From assembly GCA_020054235.1 (NCBI GenBank), contig JAGVLQ010000001.1, forward strand, positions 1 to 52,082: DNA of 52,082 nucleotides. Direction: 5' to 3'. The notes under the pieces were generated by a model. It did no database searches and was not told where the DNA came from. It saw only the letters and a list, made by a program, of their open reading frames with translations. Of this stretch, positions 28,285-37,007 are shown piece by piece (the stretch's first letter is position 1; each line of letters starts with the position of its first letter). Both the position numbers and the translations under genes were made by a program. Source of the DNA: Candidatus Babeliales bacterium (GTDB lineage Bacteria; Babelota; Babeliae; Babelales; JACPOV01).

Positions 28285-29498
28285 TACATATTTTCTCGTA
28301 AGGTCTGGTACATTTCTAAAAAGCTCAACCATTGTGATTCTCGTGCCCAAACAGTGGTGCGATATGAGGTATCAATTTCTTTTTGATCAAAATAAATAGA
28401 AAGACCATGTGATTGTGGATAATTTGGACCACTGACGTAATCAATAATAGATTTGCAGATAATGTTTAATCCTTCTTCTAGAAGAGTATGGAGATTTTTT
28501 TTGACGGAATAATCGAAAGTTAAATAATCAATTCTCTGCAAGAGATTCGTATAAAAATGGAACATATCAATATATTTTTCATCGAAGGTAGTACAATTTT
28601 CTAAACTATCTTGGATAATCTTAAAACCTCTGCCTGTTGGATCTTGTAAAATAAGTTTTAATGTTTGAGCAATACGATTTGTATTTTGTGTTAAAATATC
28701 AATTTTATGTAAATTTATACCCGATAGTGTATAATCATTTGCTATGCCATTATATTCTTTGTCATAGGCTTGAACCATCATTTTTACCAGTTGAGAAGTA
28801 TTTACAGGACGTTTTGCGATATTTTTGAGTAGGTGATCATACCCCCATCCCGTTCCTGGTATTGTTTCTTGTGAAGCAACCATGTAATCAGCATAATTTT
28901 TAATCGCATAAGAAATTTCAAGGTCAGCCATCAAGCAAGCATCAAATGCAACAATATCAATTTTTTTACCAAGCATATTTACGGTTTCTTGGAGCGCTTC
29001 TTGTAAATCATTATCTGTTAAATAGTTGCCAGTCGTATCATCATAGCAAACACTTCTTGCGCATGTTCTATTAAGAGAGCCTGAACCATGGTTCCAAAAT
29101 ACAATAATAAATTGTTCTGAAGGGAAATGTTTAATTGCCCACTTGCAAGCAGAAATTACTGTTTTTGGATCGCCGCTGTCTTTCTTTTTGTCCTTTCCGT
29201 GCTGGGTGATATACCCTTTATGAATAACCAATTTACGGGATACTTTTGGTTGTCCGGGAAATTTAGTATTTAAATATACAAGACAATTGACATTTTTATT
29301 TGAACCGACTTTTTGCATTTCTTGCAAATCATCGGCAATGAATTCATTGAGATTATTATCACCTGCTATATAAACAAGAAAGGTAACGGTTTTTTTTGAA
29401 TACCAGTTAAAAAAATTTAAAAAATCCCATACCGAAGCTGATGAATTTGAAAATACAAGACAGAACATAGTTAATAAAAGAATATTTTTTCTTTTCAT
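28281..29498 (-). CDS. Secreted clostripain-family (C11) cysteine protease
   Basis: 405 residues from ATG 29498 (GGGAG upstream). Signal peptide 1-22. The clostripain catalytic dyad is present: H137 in VFWNHGSGS and C188 in FDACLMADLEISY, each after a beta strand as in caspase-like folds (LVYIAGDNNL, FIIVFWNH, IDIVAFDAC). Later SGPNYPQSHGLSIYFD is typical of C11 family members. Clostripain cleaves after Arg in a Ca-dependent manner; specificity here is unknown. Being exported from a host-associated bacterium, it is a candidate virulence or nutrient protease. The frame upstream to 29558 has no signal peptide at its start. Confidence 0.9.
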   Translation of the reverse strand: MKRKNILLLTMFCLVFSNSSASVWDFLNFFNWYSKKTVTFLVYIAGDNNLNEFIADDLQEMQKVGSNKNVNCLVYLNTKFPGQPKVSRKLVIHKGYITQHGKDKKKDSGDPKTVISACKWAIKHFPSEQFIIVFWNHGSGSLNRTCARSVCYDDTTGNYLTDNDLQEALQETVNMLGKKIDIVAFDACLMADLEISYAIKNYADYMVASQETIPGTGWGYDHLLKNIAKRPVNTSQLVKMMVQAYDKEYNGIANDYTLSGINLHKIDILTQNTNRIAQTLKLILQDPTGRGFKIIQDSLENCTTFDEKYIDMFHFYTNLLQRIDYLTFDYSVKKNLHTLLEEGLNIICKSIIDYVSGPNYPQSHGLSIYFDQKEIDTSYRTTVWARESQWLSFLEMYQTLRENMY

Positions 29499-29600
29499 TC
29501 GATCTCCCAACTTTTGACTTACTTTCATACTATTTCGCGATGACATGAGCCTTGTCAAGAGATTTGATTATACAAGAAATAAATATTCAATTATTTTTAA

Positions 29601-32015
29601 CTAATTATTTTTTTTGGTGCGTTTTTTTCGTCTAATTTTTTTTGGTCCATGGGTAAATGGATTATTGACTAGAGCATTTTCTAGTACTTGGTCCATATTT
29701 TCTACAAAGACAACCTTGAGATTTGTTTTAACTTCTTTGTCCATTTCACGAATATCGTCTTCATTTTCTTTAGGAACCAAGACAGTTTTTATGCCGTGTT
29801 GTTGAGCTGCCAAAAGTTTTTCTTTCAAACCACCGACAGCAAGCACACGGCCGCGTAACGTAATTTCACCAGTCATAGCAACTTCAGAACGCGTAGGATT
29901 TTTAGTTAATGCCGAAACTAATGCAACACACATAGTAATACCGGCAGAAGGGCCATCTTTTGGCGTAGCCCCTTCAGGAAGGTGAACGTGAATATCCTTA
30001 TTTGAGTGAAAAGAATTATTAATATTCAAAACCTTTGCCCGGGAACGAATATAGCTGAGTGCTGCTTGAGCAGATTCTTGCATTACTTCACCAAGTTGTC
30101 CTGTTAAGGTTACATTGCCTTTACCACTCAAAATTGTCGATTCAATTTCGAGGATGTCGCCACCAGATTCTGTCCATGCAAGACCAGTTGCAAGACCAAA
30201 TCGTTCTTTTGATTGATCAAGTGAAGTCTTTTTATATTTAGGAAAACCAAGCCATTCTTGAATGAGATCTTTTGTAATTTCAATGCTTGTTTTCTTTTTA
30301 TCTTTGAGTAATTCTTGAATTGATTTGCGAATAAGTTTATTAATTAAACGTTCAAGTTGCCGCACACCAGCTTCACGGGTATATTGTGAAACAATAAGCT
30401 CAAGAAGTTCGTCAGAAAGTTTAAACTTCTGTGGTTCAAAATCGTGTTCTTTTAAACTTTTTGGTAATAAAAATTTACGAGCAATAGTAATTTTTTCTTC
30501 GTCGATATAGCCGGGAAGGGTGATAATTTCCATACGATCATACAGAGGCAATGGAATGCCATCGATCATATTGGCGGTTGCAACAAACATGACTTTAGAA
30601 AGATCGTATTCAACTTCTAGAAAGTGATCAACAAAAAATTTGTTTTGTTCTGGATCAAGTACTTCAAGAAGGGCAGCTGCTGGATCACCATGAATGTCAC
30701 GTGTCATTTTGTCGATTTCATCGAGTAAAATAACAGGATTCATTGTTTTTGCTTTACGCATAGCTTGAATAATTTTACCTGGTAACGCACCAATATACGT
30801 TCTTCGGTGACCACGGATTTCAGCTTCGTCACGAATACCACCAAGTGAAATTCGAACAAATTCACGACCAAGACTTTCTGCAATTGATTGGCCAAGAGAA
30901 GTTTTACCAACGCCTGGTGGACCAACTAAACAAATAATTGGTGAACGCTCAAGAGATTTTGAGTATTTTTTTGCAGCAATAAATTCAATGATGCGTTCTT
31001 TTGCTTTTGAAAGGCCAGCATGTTTTTTATTTAAAATGGCTTCAGCTTGAACAATGCTTATGCGATCTTTGCTTTGCTCATTCCAAGGCAATGAAGTGAT
31101 CCAATCAACATAATTGCGTGAAACTACCGCTTCTGCTGAAAGAGGAGGCATTTGTTCAAGGCGTTTGAGTTCCTTTTCAACTTTTTCATTTGCTTCTTCG
31201 GGAAGATTTAAAGATTTAACTTTGTTGCGAATTTGTACAATTTCTGATTGATGATCTTCTCGACCAAGTTCTTTTTGAATAGCTTTAATTTGTTCCGTTA
31301 AATAATATTCTCGTTGATTTTTTTCAACCTGATTTTGTACGCGACCCTTGATTCTTTGTTCTGTTTCCAGAATTTCAATTTCTTGCGTTAAAAATTTACT
31401 AAGCTTTAATAAGCGTTCTTTAAGATCAACGGTTTCTAGGATTTCTTGGCGTTCATAAAATGAAAGGTTTAAATGGACAGCAAGAGTATCTGCTATAGTG
31501 TCCATATCCTGTACATCTTTGACTAAGGTCATTAAATCATGAGGAACTTTGTCATTAAATTTGGCATAATCTTCATAGAGTTTTTTTACATTACGCCATA
31601 ATGCTTGGAGATCGGTTGAATTTTCTACGTGTGTTGATAAATCCTCATAATGAATATTTATAAAGCCATCCTGGTTTTCACTTTTAATTATTCGTGCTCG
31701 AGAAATACCCTCAACAAGAATTTTTAAAGCACCATTGGGCATGCGCATTATTTGTAAGATGGTTGCGCGAGTACCATATTCAAAAACATCTTTTTCCGTT
31801 GGGTTTTCTACATCAGCATTTTTTTGTGTAGAAATAAAGAGAATTTTATCGTGACGAAGTGCTTCTTCAACTGCTCTTATTGACATAGTTCTGCCAACAA
31901 TAATAGGCAAAATACTTTTAGGTAAAATAATAACATTTTTTAAGGGCAGTAAAGGTAAAGTGTTAGCCAGGGGCGTTTGTTGCCGTGGAATATTTTTTGT
32001 TATTTCAGAATCCAT
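29601..32015 (-). CDS. lon: ATP-dependent protease Lon
   Basis: Cytosolic AAA+ quality-control protease. 804 residues in the standard order: N-terminal substrate domain ([23 protein letters not shown]), coiled coil, AAA+ with Walker [10 protein letters not shown] and Walker [10 protein letters not shown], arginine region, then the protease domain with Ser in [11 protein letters not shown] and Lys in [14 protein letters not shown]. The C-terminal tail is basic ([13 protein letters not shown]). AGAAGG precedes the ATG by 7 nt. An upstream TTGTTT-16-TATTAT pair on the minus strand near 32060-32090 may be its promoter; no HrcA or CtsR-type operator is recognised. Confidence 0.97.
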   Translation of the reverse strand: MDSEITKNIPRQQTPLANTLPLLPLKNVIILPKSILPIIVGRTMSIRAVEEALRHDKILFISTQKNADVENPTEKDVFEYGTRATILQIMRMPNGALKILVEGISRARIIKSENQDGFINIHYEDLSTHVENSTDLQALWRNVKKLYEDYAKFNDKVPHDLMTLVKDVQDMDTIADTLAVHLNLSFYERQEILETVDLKERLLKLSKFLTQEIEILETEQRIKGRVQNQVEKNQREYYLTEQIKAIQKELGREDHQSEIVQIRNKVKSLNLPEEANEKVEKELKRLEQMPPLSAEAVVSRNYVDWITSLPWNEQSKDRISIVQAEAILNKKHAGLSKAKERIIEFIAAKKYSKSLERSPIICLVGPPGVGKTSLGQSIAESLGREFVRISLGGIRDEAEIRGHRRTYIGALPGKIIQAMRKAKTMNPVILLDEIDKMTRDIHGDPAAALLEVLDPEQNKFFVDHFLEVEYDLSKVMFVATANMIDGIPLPLYDRMEIITLPGYIDEEKITIARKFLLPKSLKEHDFEPQKFKLSDELLELIVSQYTREAGVRQLERLINKLIRKSIQELLKDKKKTSIEITKDLIQEWLGFPKYKKTSLDQSKERFGLATGLAWTESGGDILEIESTILSGKGNVTLTGQLGEVMQESAQAALSYIRSRAKVLNINNSFHSNKDIHVHLPEGATPKDGPSAGITMCVALVSALTKNPTRSEVAMTGEITLRGRVLAVGGLKEKLLAAQQHGIKTVLVPKENEDDIREMDKEVKTNLKVVFVENMDQVLENALVNNPFTHGPKKIRRKKRTKKNN

Positions 32016-32299
32016 TTTTTTGCCTTCTTTTCTATTTGAATTTTTTAATTTATAAACTATAATATTATTTTTTCAGCTTGAAACAATGGCTTAAGAAGTA
32101 TTAACCTTAAGAATTGTTGCTAATCTTTTCTTCTCTGTTTATTATAAATCTATCAAATCTATCGATATTCGTAAATGTGTCTTTAGGAAAATTGCTAGCA
32201 TTTTAGGGCATTTTTTACTAAAGTATCTAGGTGCTAGGTATATTAAATAATTTTCGGTTAACAATAAATTTTGAATTTTTTGAGGGGAGGGTTAATTTT
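32016..32299. other. AT-rich intergenic region between lon and the first NTT gene
   Basis: About 380 bp separate the divergent lon and NTT genes. No coding frame or stable hairpin is apparent in this part. It probably contains the lon promoter on the minus strand; the NTT promoter is listed separately. Confidence 0.4.
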
Positions 32300-32328
32300 T
32301 TTACAAATGATTAATGTTTTGTTATAGT
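32300..32328 (+). promoter_or_regulatory. Predicted promoter of the first nucleotide transporter gene
   Basis: TTTACA at 32300-32305, a 17-bp spacer, TATAGT at 32323-32328. Transcription would begin near 32335, giving a 60-nt leader before the ATG at 32398. Confidence 0.5.
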
Positions 32329-32397
32329 TACGGTAGCAACACACTTATTTAGTTAGGTACATGTTTTCTAATTGTTTTTTTATACGAAGGAATCCTT

Positions 32398-33762
32398 ATG
32401 TTAAAACGTCTTGCTTCAACGATATGGGGTAATTTTGAGAGTAAAGAAGAGCTTCAGAAGTTTTTCTTTTTAGGGGCTATTTTCGGATTAATTATTGGTT
32501 CTTATTGGGCTTTTAGGCCTATCAAAGACAGTATTTTTGCCGCAATTGTAGGGGTTGATTATCAGCCTGTAGCAAAAATGCTTTCTTTATGCATTATCAT
32601 TCCTTTAGTTATTCTTTATAGTAAGCTTATCGATTCGTTTCCGCGCAATAAAGTTTTTTATGTTCTTACGATTTCTTATGGTCTAATGGCCTTAGGGTTT
32701 GCTTACTATTTAGGGCATCCTCAATATGGTCTGCCAAATACCGTAACTAACCCTTATAGATATGTTGGGTGGTTATGGTATGTTTTTGTTGAAAGCTTTG
32801 GATCTCTTATTGTTGCGCTTTTTTGGGCGATTACTGCTGATATAACTTCAGAAGAGTCTGCAAAGAGAGGTTTTCCTGTTATTGCCCTTCTTGGACAAAT
32901 GGGTAATATTTTTGGGCCTTGGCTTTTAAATGCTAAACGATTAGGTTTTATTAATAGTAGTCCCGTCATAGGTATTGTTGGTATTTTCTGTTTTATCATG
33001 GCTGGATTGATGTGGTTGTTCCTAAAAGTAACGCCAAAATCGCAATTAGAAGGTTATAAAGCTCAAGTTAAAGAACCGCTTGAAGGAGCAACTGAAGAGC
33101 CAGGCTTTTTAGAAGGTTTAAAGCTTCTAGTAACAAAGCCGTATCTTCTTGGTATTTTCTTGGTTATTACTATCTATGAAGTTATTGTAACCGTTTTTGA
33201 TTTCTTGCTCAAAGCTATGTCAAAGGCAGCATATCCTCTAGAAGTTGATCATGCAGAGTATTTGACTAACTTTGCCGTTACTACCGGTGTTGTTGCAACG
33301 TTGGCAGTTCTTTTTGGTATCAACAATATTCAGCGCCGTTTAGGCATGACAACATCATTAGTCCTTATGCCTGTACTTGTTGGTGCAGCGGTATTTGTAT
33401 TAAAGATGGATCCTTCTTTGGCAATTGTATTCTGGATTATGGTTGTTGCCAAAGCGGTAAACTATGCTTTGAACCAACCAACCTTAAAGCAATTATATAT
33501 TCCAACATCAAAGGATACTAAATATAAAGCACAGGCTTGGATTGAAATGTTTGGATCTCGTGGATCTAAAGCAACAGGTTCAATTATTAATAATTTCCGT
33601 GGAACCTTTGTTAGGCAATATGGATTTGTTGATGGTGCAGCTTGGTTTATAACCGTTAGCTCTGCAATTTCATTAGGCCTTGTTGGTGTCTGGTTCTTTA
33701 TAGCGGTATTCGTTGCCCAAACATATAATAAAGCTATTAAAGAAAAACGAATTGTTTGTTAA
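32398..33762 (+). CDS. NTT/Tlc-family nucleotide transporter, copy 1
   Basis: 454 residues with 11-12 hydrophobic segments. The opening helix region SYWAFRPIKDSIFAAIVG..YQPVAKMLS matches the R..KD.....G.E..P..K signature of bacterial and plastid ATP/ADP translocases; NPYRYVGWLWYVFVESFGSL and the late KQLYIPTSKDTKYKAQAWIEMFGSRGSKATGS are also family-typical. These carriers exchange ATP for ADP or import nucleotides from the host cytosol, the mark of energy-parasitic Rickettsiae, Chlamydiae and Dependentiae. AAGGA 6 nt before ATG. Ends in a strong terminator, so expressed separately from copy 2. Substrate (ATP/ADP or other NTPs) cannot be read off. Confidence 0.92.
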   Translation: MLKRLASTIWGNFESKEELQKFFFLGAIFGLIIGSYWAFRPIKDSIFAAIVGVDYQPVAKMLSLCIIIPLVILYSKLIDSFPRNKVFYVLTISYGLMALGFAYYLGHPQYGLPNTVTNPYRYVGWLWYVFVESFGSLIVALFWAITADITSEESAKRGFPVIALLGQMGNIFGPWLLNAKRLGFINSSPVIGIVGIFCFIMAGLMWLFLKVTPKSQLEGYKAQVKEPLEGATEEPGFLEGLKLLVTKPYLLGIFLVITIYEVIVTVFDFLLKAMSKAAYPLEVDHAEYLTNFAVTTGVVATLAVLFGINNIQRRLGMTTSLVLMPVLVGAAVFVLKMDPSLAIVFWIMVVAKAVNYALNQPTLKQLYIPTSKDTKYKAQAWIEMFGSRGSKATGSIINNFRGTFVRQYGFVDGAAWFITVSSAISLGLVGVWFFIAVFVAQTYNKAIKEKRIVC

Positions 33763-33793
33763 TGTTTTTTCAGCTCTATGAAATCTAGATTTT

Positions 33794-33830
33794 ATAGCCT
33801 TCCAATAATTCTGTTGGAAGGCTATTTTTA
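33794..33830 (+). terminator. Strong intrinsic terminator after the first NTT gene
   Basis: Perfect 12-bp stem ATAGCCTTCCAA / TTGGAAGGCTAT with an 8-nt loop, followed by TTTTTA. Confidence 0.9.
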
Positions 33831-33885
33831 TATAAGAACGAAAAGTCACGCTTCATTGCTCACTAATTAGTAATAGGGGATTTGC

Positions 33886-35280
33886 ATGAATGAATTGCTT
33901 TCAAGAGTTATTGCGTCATTTTATATTCCTGATAGGTATGAACGATTAAAAATTATTTTGCTAACACTGACCTTTTTGTTCGTTATAGCAGCATATACCA
34001 TAATTTACGATCTCAAGCATTCAATTTTTATGAGTGTGGTTGGTAAAGAATACGTGCCATGGGCTAAAGTTGCTTCTATGATTGTACTTGTTCCTGCTAT
34101 TTTATTTTATTCATTACTTGTTGATAAGTTGCGCCGGTATCAGTTGTTATATTTTTATAGTATTCTCTATGGTATTTTTGGCTTGATGTGTGCTTATATT
34201 ATTGGTCATCCTACCATCGGATTATTAAATACCGACAGTAGCCCTTGGCGCATATTTGGTTGGGTTTATTACTTTTTTGTAGAAGGCTTTTCACCATTTG
34301 TTTTAAGTGTTTTCTGGGCATTTTCAAATTCTATTAGTAGTCCAGAAAGTGCCAAAAAAAATTATGGAATTTTGGTCTGTGGTTCAAAGGCTGGTGGCAT
34401 GCTGAGCGCCGGTTTTGCTTGTTGGTTTTTGGCCTTGCGAGATGCCAGTGGTCATCGAATTTTTTCTGATGTCCTTAACCATCAGATTTTAATGATCGTT
34501 TTTTCTAGTTTTGTAATTGTTGTACCTTTTATTGTGCATAGTCTTATGCGAAAGGTTCCCGAATCATATTTGCACGGTTATGAAGCTGTATATAAATTTG
34601 AAAAAGAAAAGAAAAAGGAAGAGACGACTGATGAACGGATGGGTCTTTTATCTGGGCTGATGATGGTTTTTCAGCGGCCGTATATTTTAGGTATATTCGG
34701 TATGTTGTTCTTTTATGAAGTGCTTAATACTATTTTAAGTTATCAGCGCTTAGGTGTTGTACAATCAGCTTCAAATAGTGTTTCAGATATTAGCGTAGAG
34801 CTTTATAAGCAAATGTTTACGATGCATTTTATTGGCTTTTTTATTTCTCTAATTGGCACAAAAAATCTCATGCAATGGCTTGGAGAAAAAACCTGCCTCA
34901 TCTTGATTCCTATAACAAGCGGTATCCTTCTTTTTTATTTCTGGATGACCTATACACCTTTTTCATTATTATTAGTATTTGTTACCTTAAAGTCGCTCAA
35001 TTATGCTTTTGCAACGCCGGTTCGTGAAAGTTTGTATATTCCAACGGTCAAAGAGGTTAAGTTTAAGTCAAAGTCGTGGATTGATGCTTTTGGTTCAAAA
35101 ATGGCACGTACTTTTGGTTCTAGCTTTAATATTCTGATCGATAAAATAGGTTCTACCATGCATTTTTCTCTTAATGGCCTGATGTTTTTGGGTATTATTG
35201 TTAGCTGGGTAGCAACGGCTTTTTGGCTTGGAAATCGTTATGCAAAAGCAATCAAAAAAGGTGAAGTAATCGGAAGTTAA
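33886..35280 (+). CDS. NTT/Tlc-family nucleotide transporter, copy 2
   Basis: 464 residues, tandem paralogue of the previous gene with the same membrane layout (11-12 helices), GWVYYFFVEGFSPFVLSVFWAF and ESLYIPTVKEVKFKSKSWIDAFGSKMARTFGS. In the first signature R-P-I-K-D is replaced by Y-D-L-K-H: the Lys stays but the flanking Arg and Asp are lost, suggesting a different substrate or transport mode from copy 1. In chlamydiae and Dependentiae several NTT isoforms divide ATP/ADP exchange and nucleotide import between them. AGGGG 7 nt before ATG; a separate transcript is likely because a terminator precedes it. Confidence 0.9.
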   Translation: MNELLSRVIASFYIPDRYERLKIILLTLTFLFVIAAYTIIYDLKHSIFMSVVGKEYVPWAKVASMIVLVPAILFYSLLVDKLRRYQLLYFYSILYGIFGLMCAYIIGHPTIGLLNTDSSPWRIFGWVYYFFVEGFSPFVLSVFWAFSNSISSPESAKKNYGILVCGSKAGGMLSAGFACWFLALRDASGHRIFSDVLNHQILMIVFSSFVIVVPFIVHSLMRKVPESYLHGYEAVYKFEKEKKKEETTDERMGLLSGLMMVFQRPYILGIFGMLFFYEVLNTILSYQRLGVVQSASNSVSDISVELYKQMFTMHFIGFFISLIGTKNLMQWLGEKTCLILIPITSGILLFYFWMTYTPFSLLLVFVTLKSLNYAFATPVRESLYIPTVKEVKFKSKSWIDAFGSKMARTFGSSFNILIDKIGSTMHFSLNGLMFLGIIVSWVATAFWLGNRYAKAIKKGEVIGS

Positions 35281-35312
35281 AGCCTTTTTTTCTTGTGTTT
35301 TTCGGCTTTTTT
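35279..35312 (+). terminator. Possible weak terminator after the second NTT gene
   Basis: AAAGCC (overlapping the stop codon) can pair with GGCTTT 20 nt later, followed by Ts. The stem is short and the loop long and U-rich, so efficiency would be low. Confidence 0.35.
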
Positions 35313-35348
35313 GTTACAGTTATAGCATTATATTTTTTTAATCATACT

Positions 35349-35400
35349 CACTTCTTTTTCGGGTGGTTATTGGTTCACGGTGAATCAAACCCAAGAAGTG
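35349..35400 (+). promoter_or_regulatory. Structured rpsB leader, possible autoregulatory element
   Basis: A nested hairpin lies 25 bp before the rpsB ATG: basal stem CACTTCT/AGAAGTG (7 bp), then GGGT/ACCC, then TTGGTTCA/TGAATCAA with one G-T pair around a tight loop. Ribosomal protein S2 is known to control its own leader in other bacteria; that role here is inferred. A TTGTTA...TTATATT sequence at 35311-35335 may be the promoter. Confidence 0.45.
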
Positions 35401-35424
35401 ATCGGTATAACCTGAAAGGTTCTC

Positions 35425-36300
35425 ATGATTGACTATAAAAAACTTGTCGAAGCTGGTGTTCATTTTGGTCACAAAATGTCGCGTTGGCATCCTAAGATGG
35501 CTCCTTATATTTGGGGATATCGTGATGGTATCCATTTGATTGATGTTTCTAAATCGGCGCGTCAACTTGAAAAAGCCGCTGAATTTTTGAAAGCTATTGC
35601 AGCAGATGGTAATACTATTATGTGGGTTGGCACTAAAAAGCCTGCACAGGAAATTATCACTCAAATTGGAAGTCGACTCAATTGTCCGTTTGTTACGCAT
35701 CGTTGGATTGGTGGTTCACTTACTAATTTTTCCCAAGTAAAGAAATCGGTAACAAAATTATTGCATCTGGAAGATGTAGTAACAAAAGCATCTCAAATGC
35801 ACTATACCAAAAAAGAATTGGTTATGTTGCAAAAAAATATCGATCGTCTTAAAAAGAACGTTGGAAGCATTTCAAATATGACGTGGCCTATCGGTGCAGT
35901 AGTAGTGGTTGATGTAAAAAAAGAAGCAACTGCATTGCGTGAAGCTCTTCAAATGGGTATTCCTGTTGTTGCTCTTGTTGATACAAATAGTGATCCTAGT
36001 TTTGTAGATTATGTTATTCCATGTAATGACGATGCACCAAAATCTATCGCTGTGATTCTTGATTACTTAGCCCAAGCAGTAGAAGTCGGACAAAAGCTTG
36101 TCGTTGAAAAACCTAAAAAAGCTGTTAAAGAGGCTGAAGTTGTTGTTGAGATGGCTTCTGACGCTGATCTTGAAGAAGACGAATTAAGCAAAAAAGCTAA
36201 GGACGAAAAGCCAGTTATCAAAAAAATGAAAACAAAAGAGCCAATCAAGATTAAAAAGAATATGCCTGGACGTTCACCAAAAGCGGCAGAAAAAAAGTAA
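35425..36300 (+). CDS. rpsB: 30S ribosomal protein S2 (uS2)
   Basis: 291 residues. S2 core: KLVEAGVHFGHKMSRWHPKMAPYIWGYRDGIHLIDV, FVTHRWIGGSLTNFSQVKKSV, PVVALVDTNSDPSFVDYVIPCNDDA. After residue 225 there is a charged Lys/Glu-rich extension of about 65 residues not found in E. coli S2 (241 residues). S2 binds late at the 30S head-body junction. The usual partner tsf does not follow; a tRNA-Ser region does. AAAGG 5 nt before ATG. Confidence 0.96.
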   Translation: MIDYKKLVEAGVHFGHKMSRWHPKMAPYIWGYRDGIHLIDVSKSARQLEKAAEFLKAIAADGNTIMWVGTKKPAQEIITQIGSRLNCPFVTHRWIGGSLTNFSQVKKSVTKLLHLEDVVTKASQMHYTKKELVMLQKNIDRLKKNVGSISNMTWPIGAVVVVDVKKEATALREALQMGIPVVALVDTNSDPSFVDYVIPCNDDAPKSIAVILDYLAQAVEVGQKLVVEKPKKAVKEAEVVVEMASDADLEEDELSKKAKDEKPVIKKMKTKEPIKIKKNMPGRSPKAAEKK

Positions 36301-36311
36301 ATTAAATTGAT

Positions 36312-36332
36312 GGAGAGATGTCCGAGTGGTTG
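36312..36332 (+). pseudogene. Truncated 5' fragment of a tRNA-Ser gene
   Basis: 21 bases matching the first 21 of the intact tRNA-Ser at 36424 with one change at position 7, covering the acceptor 5' strand and part of the D arm. The match stops exactly where a CCTTCGATACG-type repeat begins. Confidence 0.75.
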
Positions 36333-36404
36333 TCCTTCGATACGATTTGTTTTACAAATCACTCCCAGGCTTCGCTAAAAGCTACGCCGGACACTGCAGG
36401 ATGA
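36333..36404 (+). repeat. REP-like repeat inserted in the truncated tRNA copy
   Basis: Starts TCCTTCGATACGATTTG, contains the inverted repeat GATTTG...CAAATC, and ends near CTGCAGGATGAGCGAAAG. A related core (CCTTCGATACGATTTCTTCG then AAATCACTC) is at 44894-44922. Confidence 0.6.
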
Positions 36405-36423
36405 GCGAAAGAAATAAAACGTT

Positions 36424-36515
36424 GGAGAGGTGTCCGAGTGGTTGAAGGAGCACGATTGGAAATCGTGTATGTTCCGAAAGGTGCATCGAGGGTTCGAATC
36501 CCTCTCTCTCCACCA
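36424..36515 (+). tRNA. tRNA-Ser (anticodon GGA)
   Basis: 92 nt, long variable arm. Acceptor GGAGAGG pairs with TCTCTCC; D arm GTCCGAGTGGTTGAAGGAG; anticodon stem CACGA/TCGTG with anticodon GGA at 36458-36460; variable arm ATGTTCC/GGTGCAT around GAAA; T arm GAGGG-TTCGAAT-CCCTC; CCA encoded at 36513-36515. It reads UCC and, by wobble, UCU. Base 73 is A, whereas bacterial tRNA-Ser usually has G73. Confidence 0.95.
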
Positions 36516-36640
36516 GTCTACGCTTATCCGGGCCTTCCGGCTCGGCAAGCTACGCCTGGCATGGCCATTTTCTTAAATGATTTGAGAGAACAATAACAGG
36601 GAAATAGAGCGAAAGCTGTCCGCCGATGTCGCTGAGTCTA
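36516..36640. repeat. GC-rich repeat debris downstream of tRNA-Ser
   Basis: A stretch of GC-rich sequence unlike its surroundings: CTTATCCGGGCCTTCCGGCT, then AAGCTACGCCTGGCATGGCC at 36547-36566, and AGCGAAAGCTGTCCGCCGAT near 36610. AAAGCTACGCCGG in the repeat at 36333-36404 is related. No gene. Confidence 0.4.
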
Positions 36641-36711
36641 ATGATTTTTTTTCTTTTTTTTATGAAGCTTTTTGACAGTTTTTTTAATGGTGGTGTCTGT
36701 AAAATTTTCAT
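36638..36711 (-). pseudogene. RelE/ParE-type toxin remnant
   Basis: It starts with ATG overlapping the antitoxin stop (ATGA) and encodes MKILQTPPLKK; one added A in the run of seven As would continue TVKKLHKKKK, the usual start of this toxin group (MKI.QTP.FKK.VKKLHK). The frame then ends after about 24 residues where GC-rich repeat sequence begins, so most of the toxin is gone. Confidence 0.6.
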
Positions 36712-36874
36712 TGCTTTTCAAAGGTATAGATTTCAAGCTTATCTGATTTAGCTTCTTCTTGAGCAATTAGCAAGTTTTTAATGAATTCATAGGTTAAGTC
36801 AGGATTTTTTTAGCTAAGCTCACTATCTTAGCTTCAGAAACTATTTCTTCAGATAATTTGACAACATTAGCCAT
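36708..36874 (-). pseudogene. ParD-like antitoxin gene with a homopolymer frameshift
   Basis: ATG 36874 has a strong ribosome-binding site (GAGGA, 5 nt). It encodes MANVVKLSEEIVSEAKIVSL, a ribbon-helix-helix-like start, then stops at 36794. Adding one A to the run AAAAAAA restores NPDLTYEFIKNLLIAQEEAK followed by SDKLEIYTFEKQ and a stop that overlaps the toxin start, the expected arrangement of a type II toxin-antitoxin pair. The lesion is therefore a single-base deletion in a poly-A tract (or a sequencing error there). Confidence 0.7.
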
Positions 36875-36963
36875 ATTTTTCCTCACGTTGATATTATACA
36901 ACCTAAAGAACCAATTAGCAGGTTTTATATGCCTTCTTGATTTTTTATATTGTTTGCACTAAT

Positions 36964-36983
36964 ATAATATGCATGCATATTAT
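36964..36983. promoter_or_regulatory. Perfect 20-bp palindrome, probable MarR operator
   Basis: ATAATATGCATGCATATTAT, symmetric over all 20 bases, 24 bp before the SRPBCC gene start. It overlaps TATAAT-like sequence at 36963-36968. The downstream pair encodes a MarR-type repressor, and MarR dimers bind such palindromes, so autoregulation is likely. Confidence 0.55.
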
Positions 36984-37007
36984 TAATGTATAAAATAAGG
37001 TTAAGTT

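Noticed and set aside
36063-36362. 99-codon leftward frame over the rpsB end
   Set aside because: Antisense of the Lys/Glu-rich S2 tail; no independent support.
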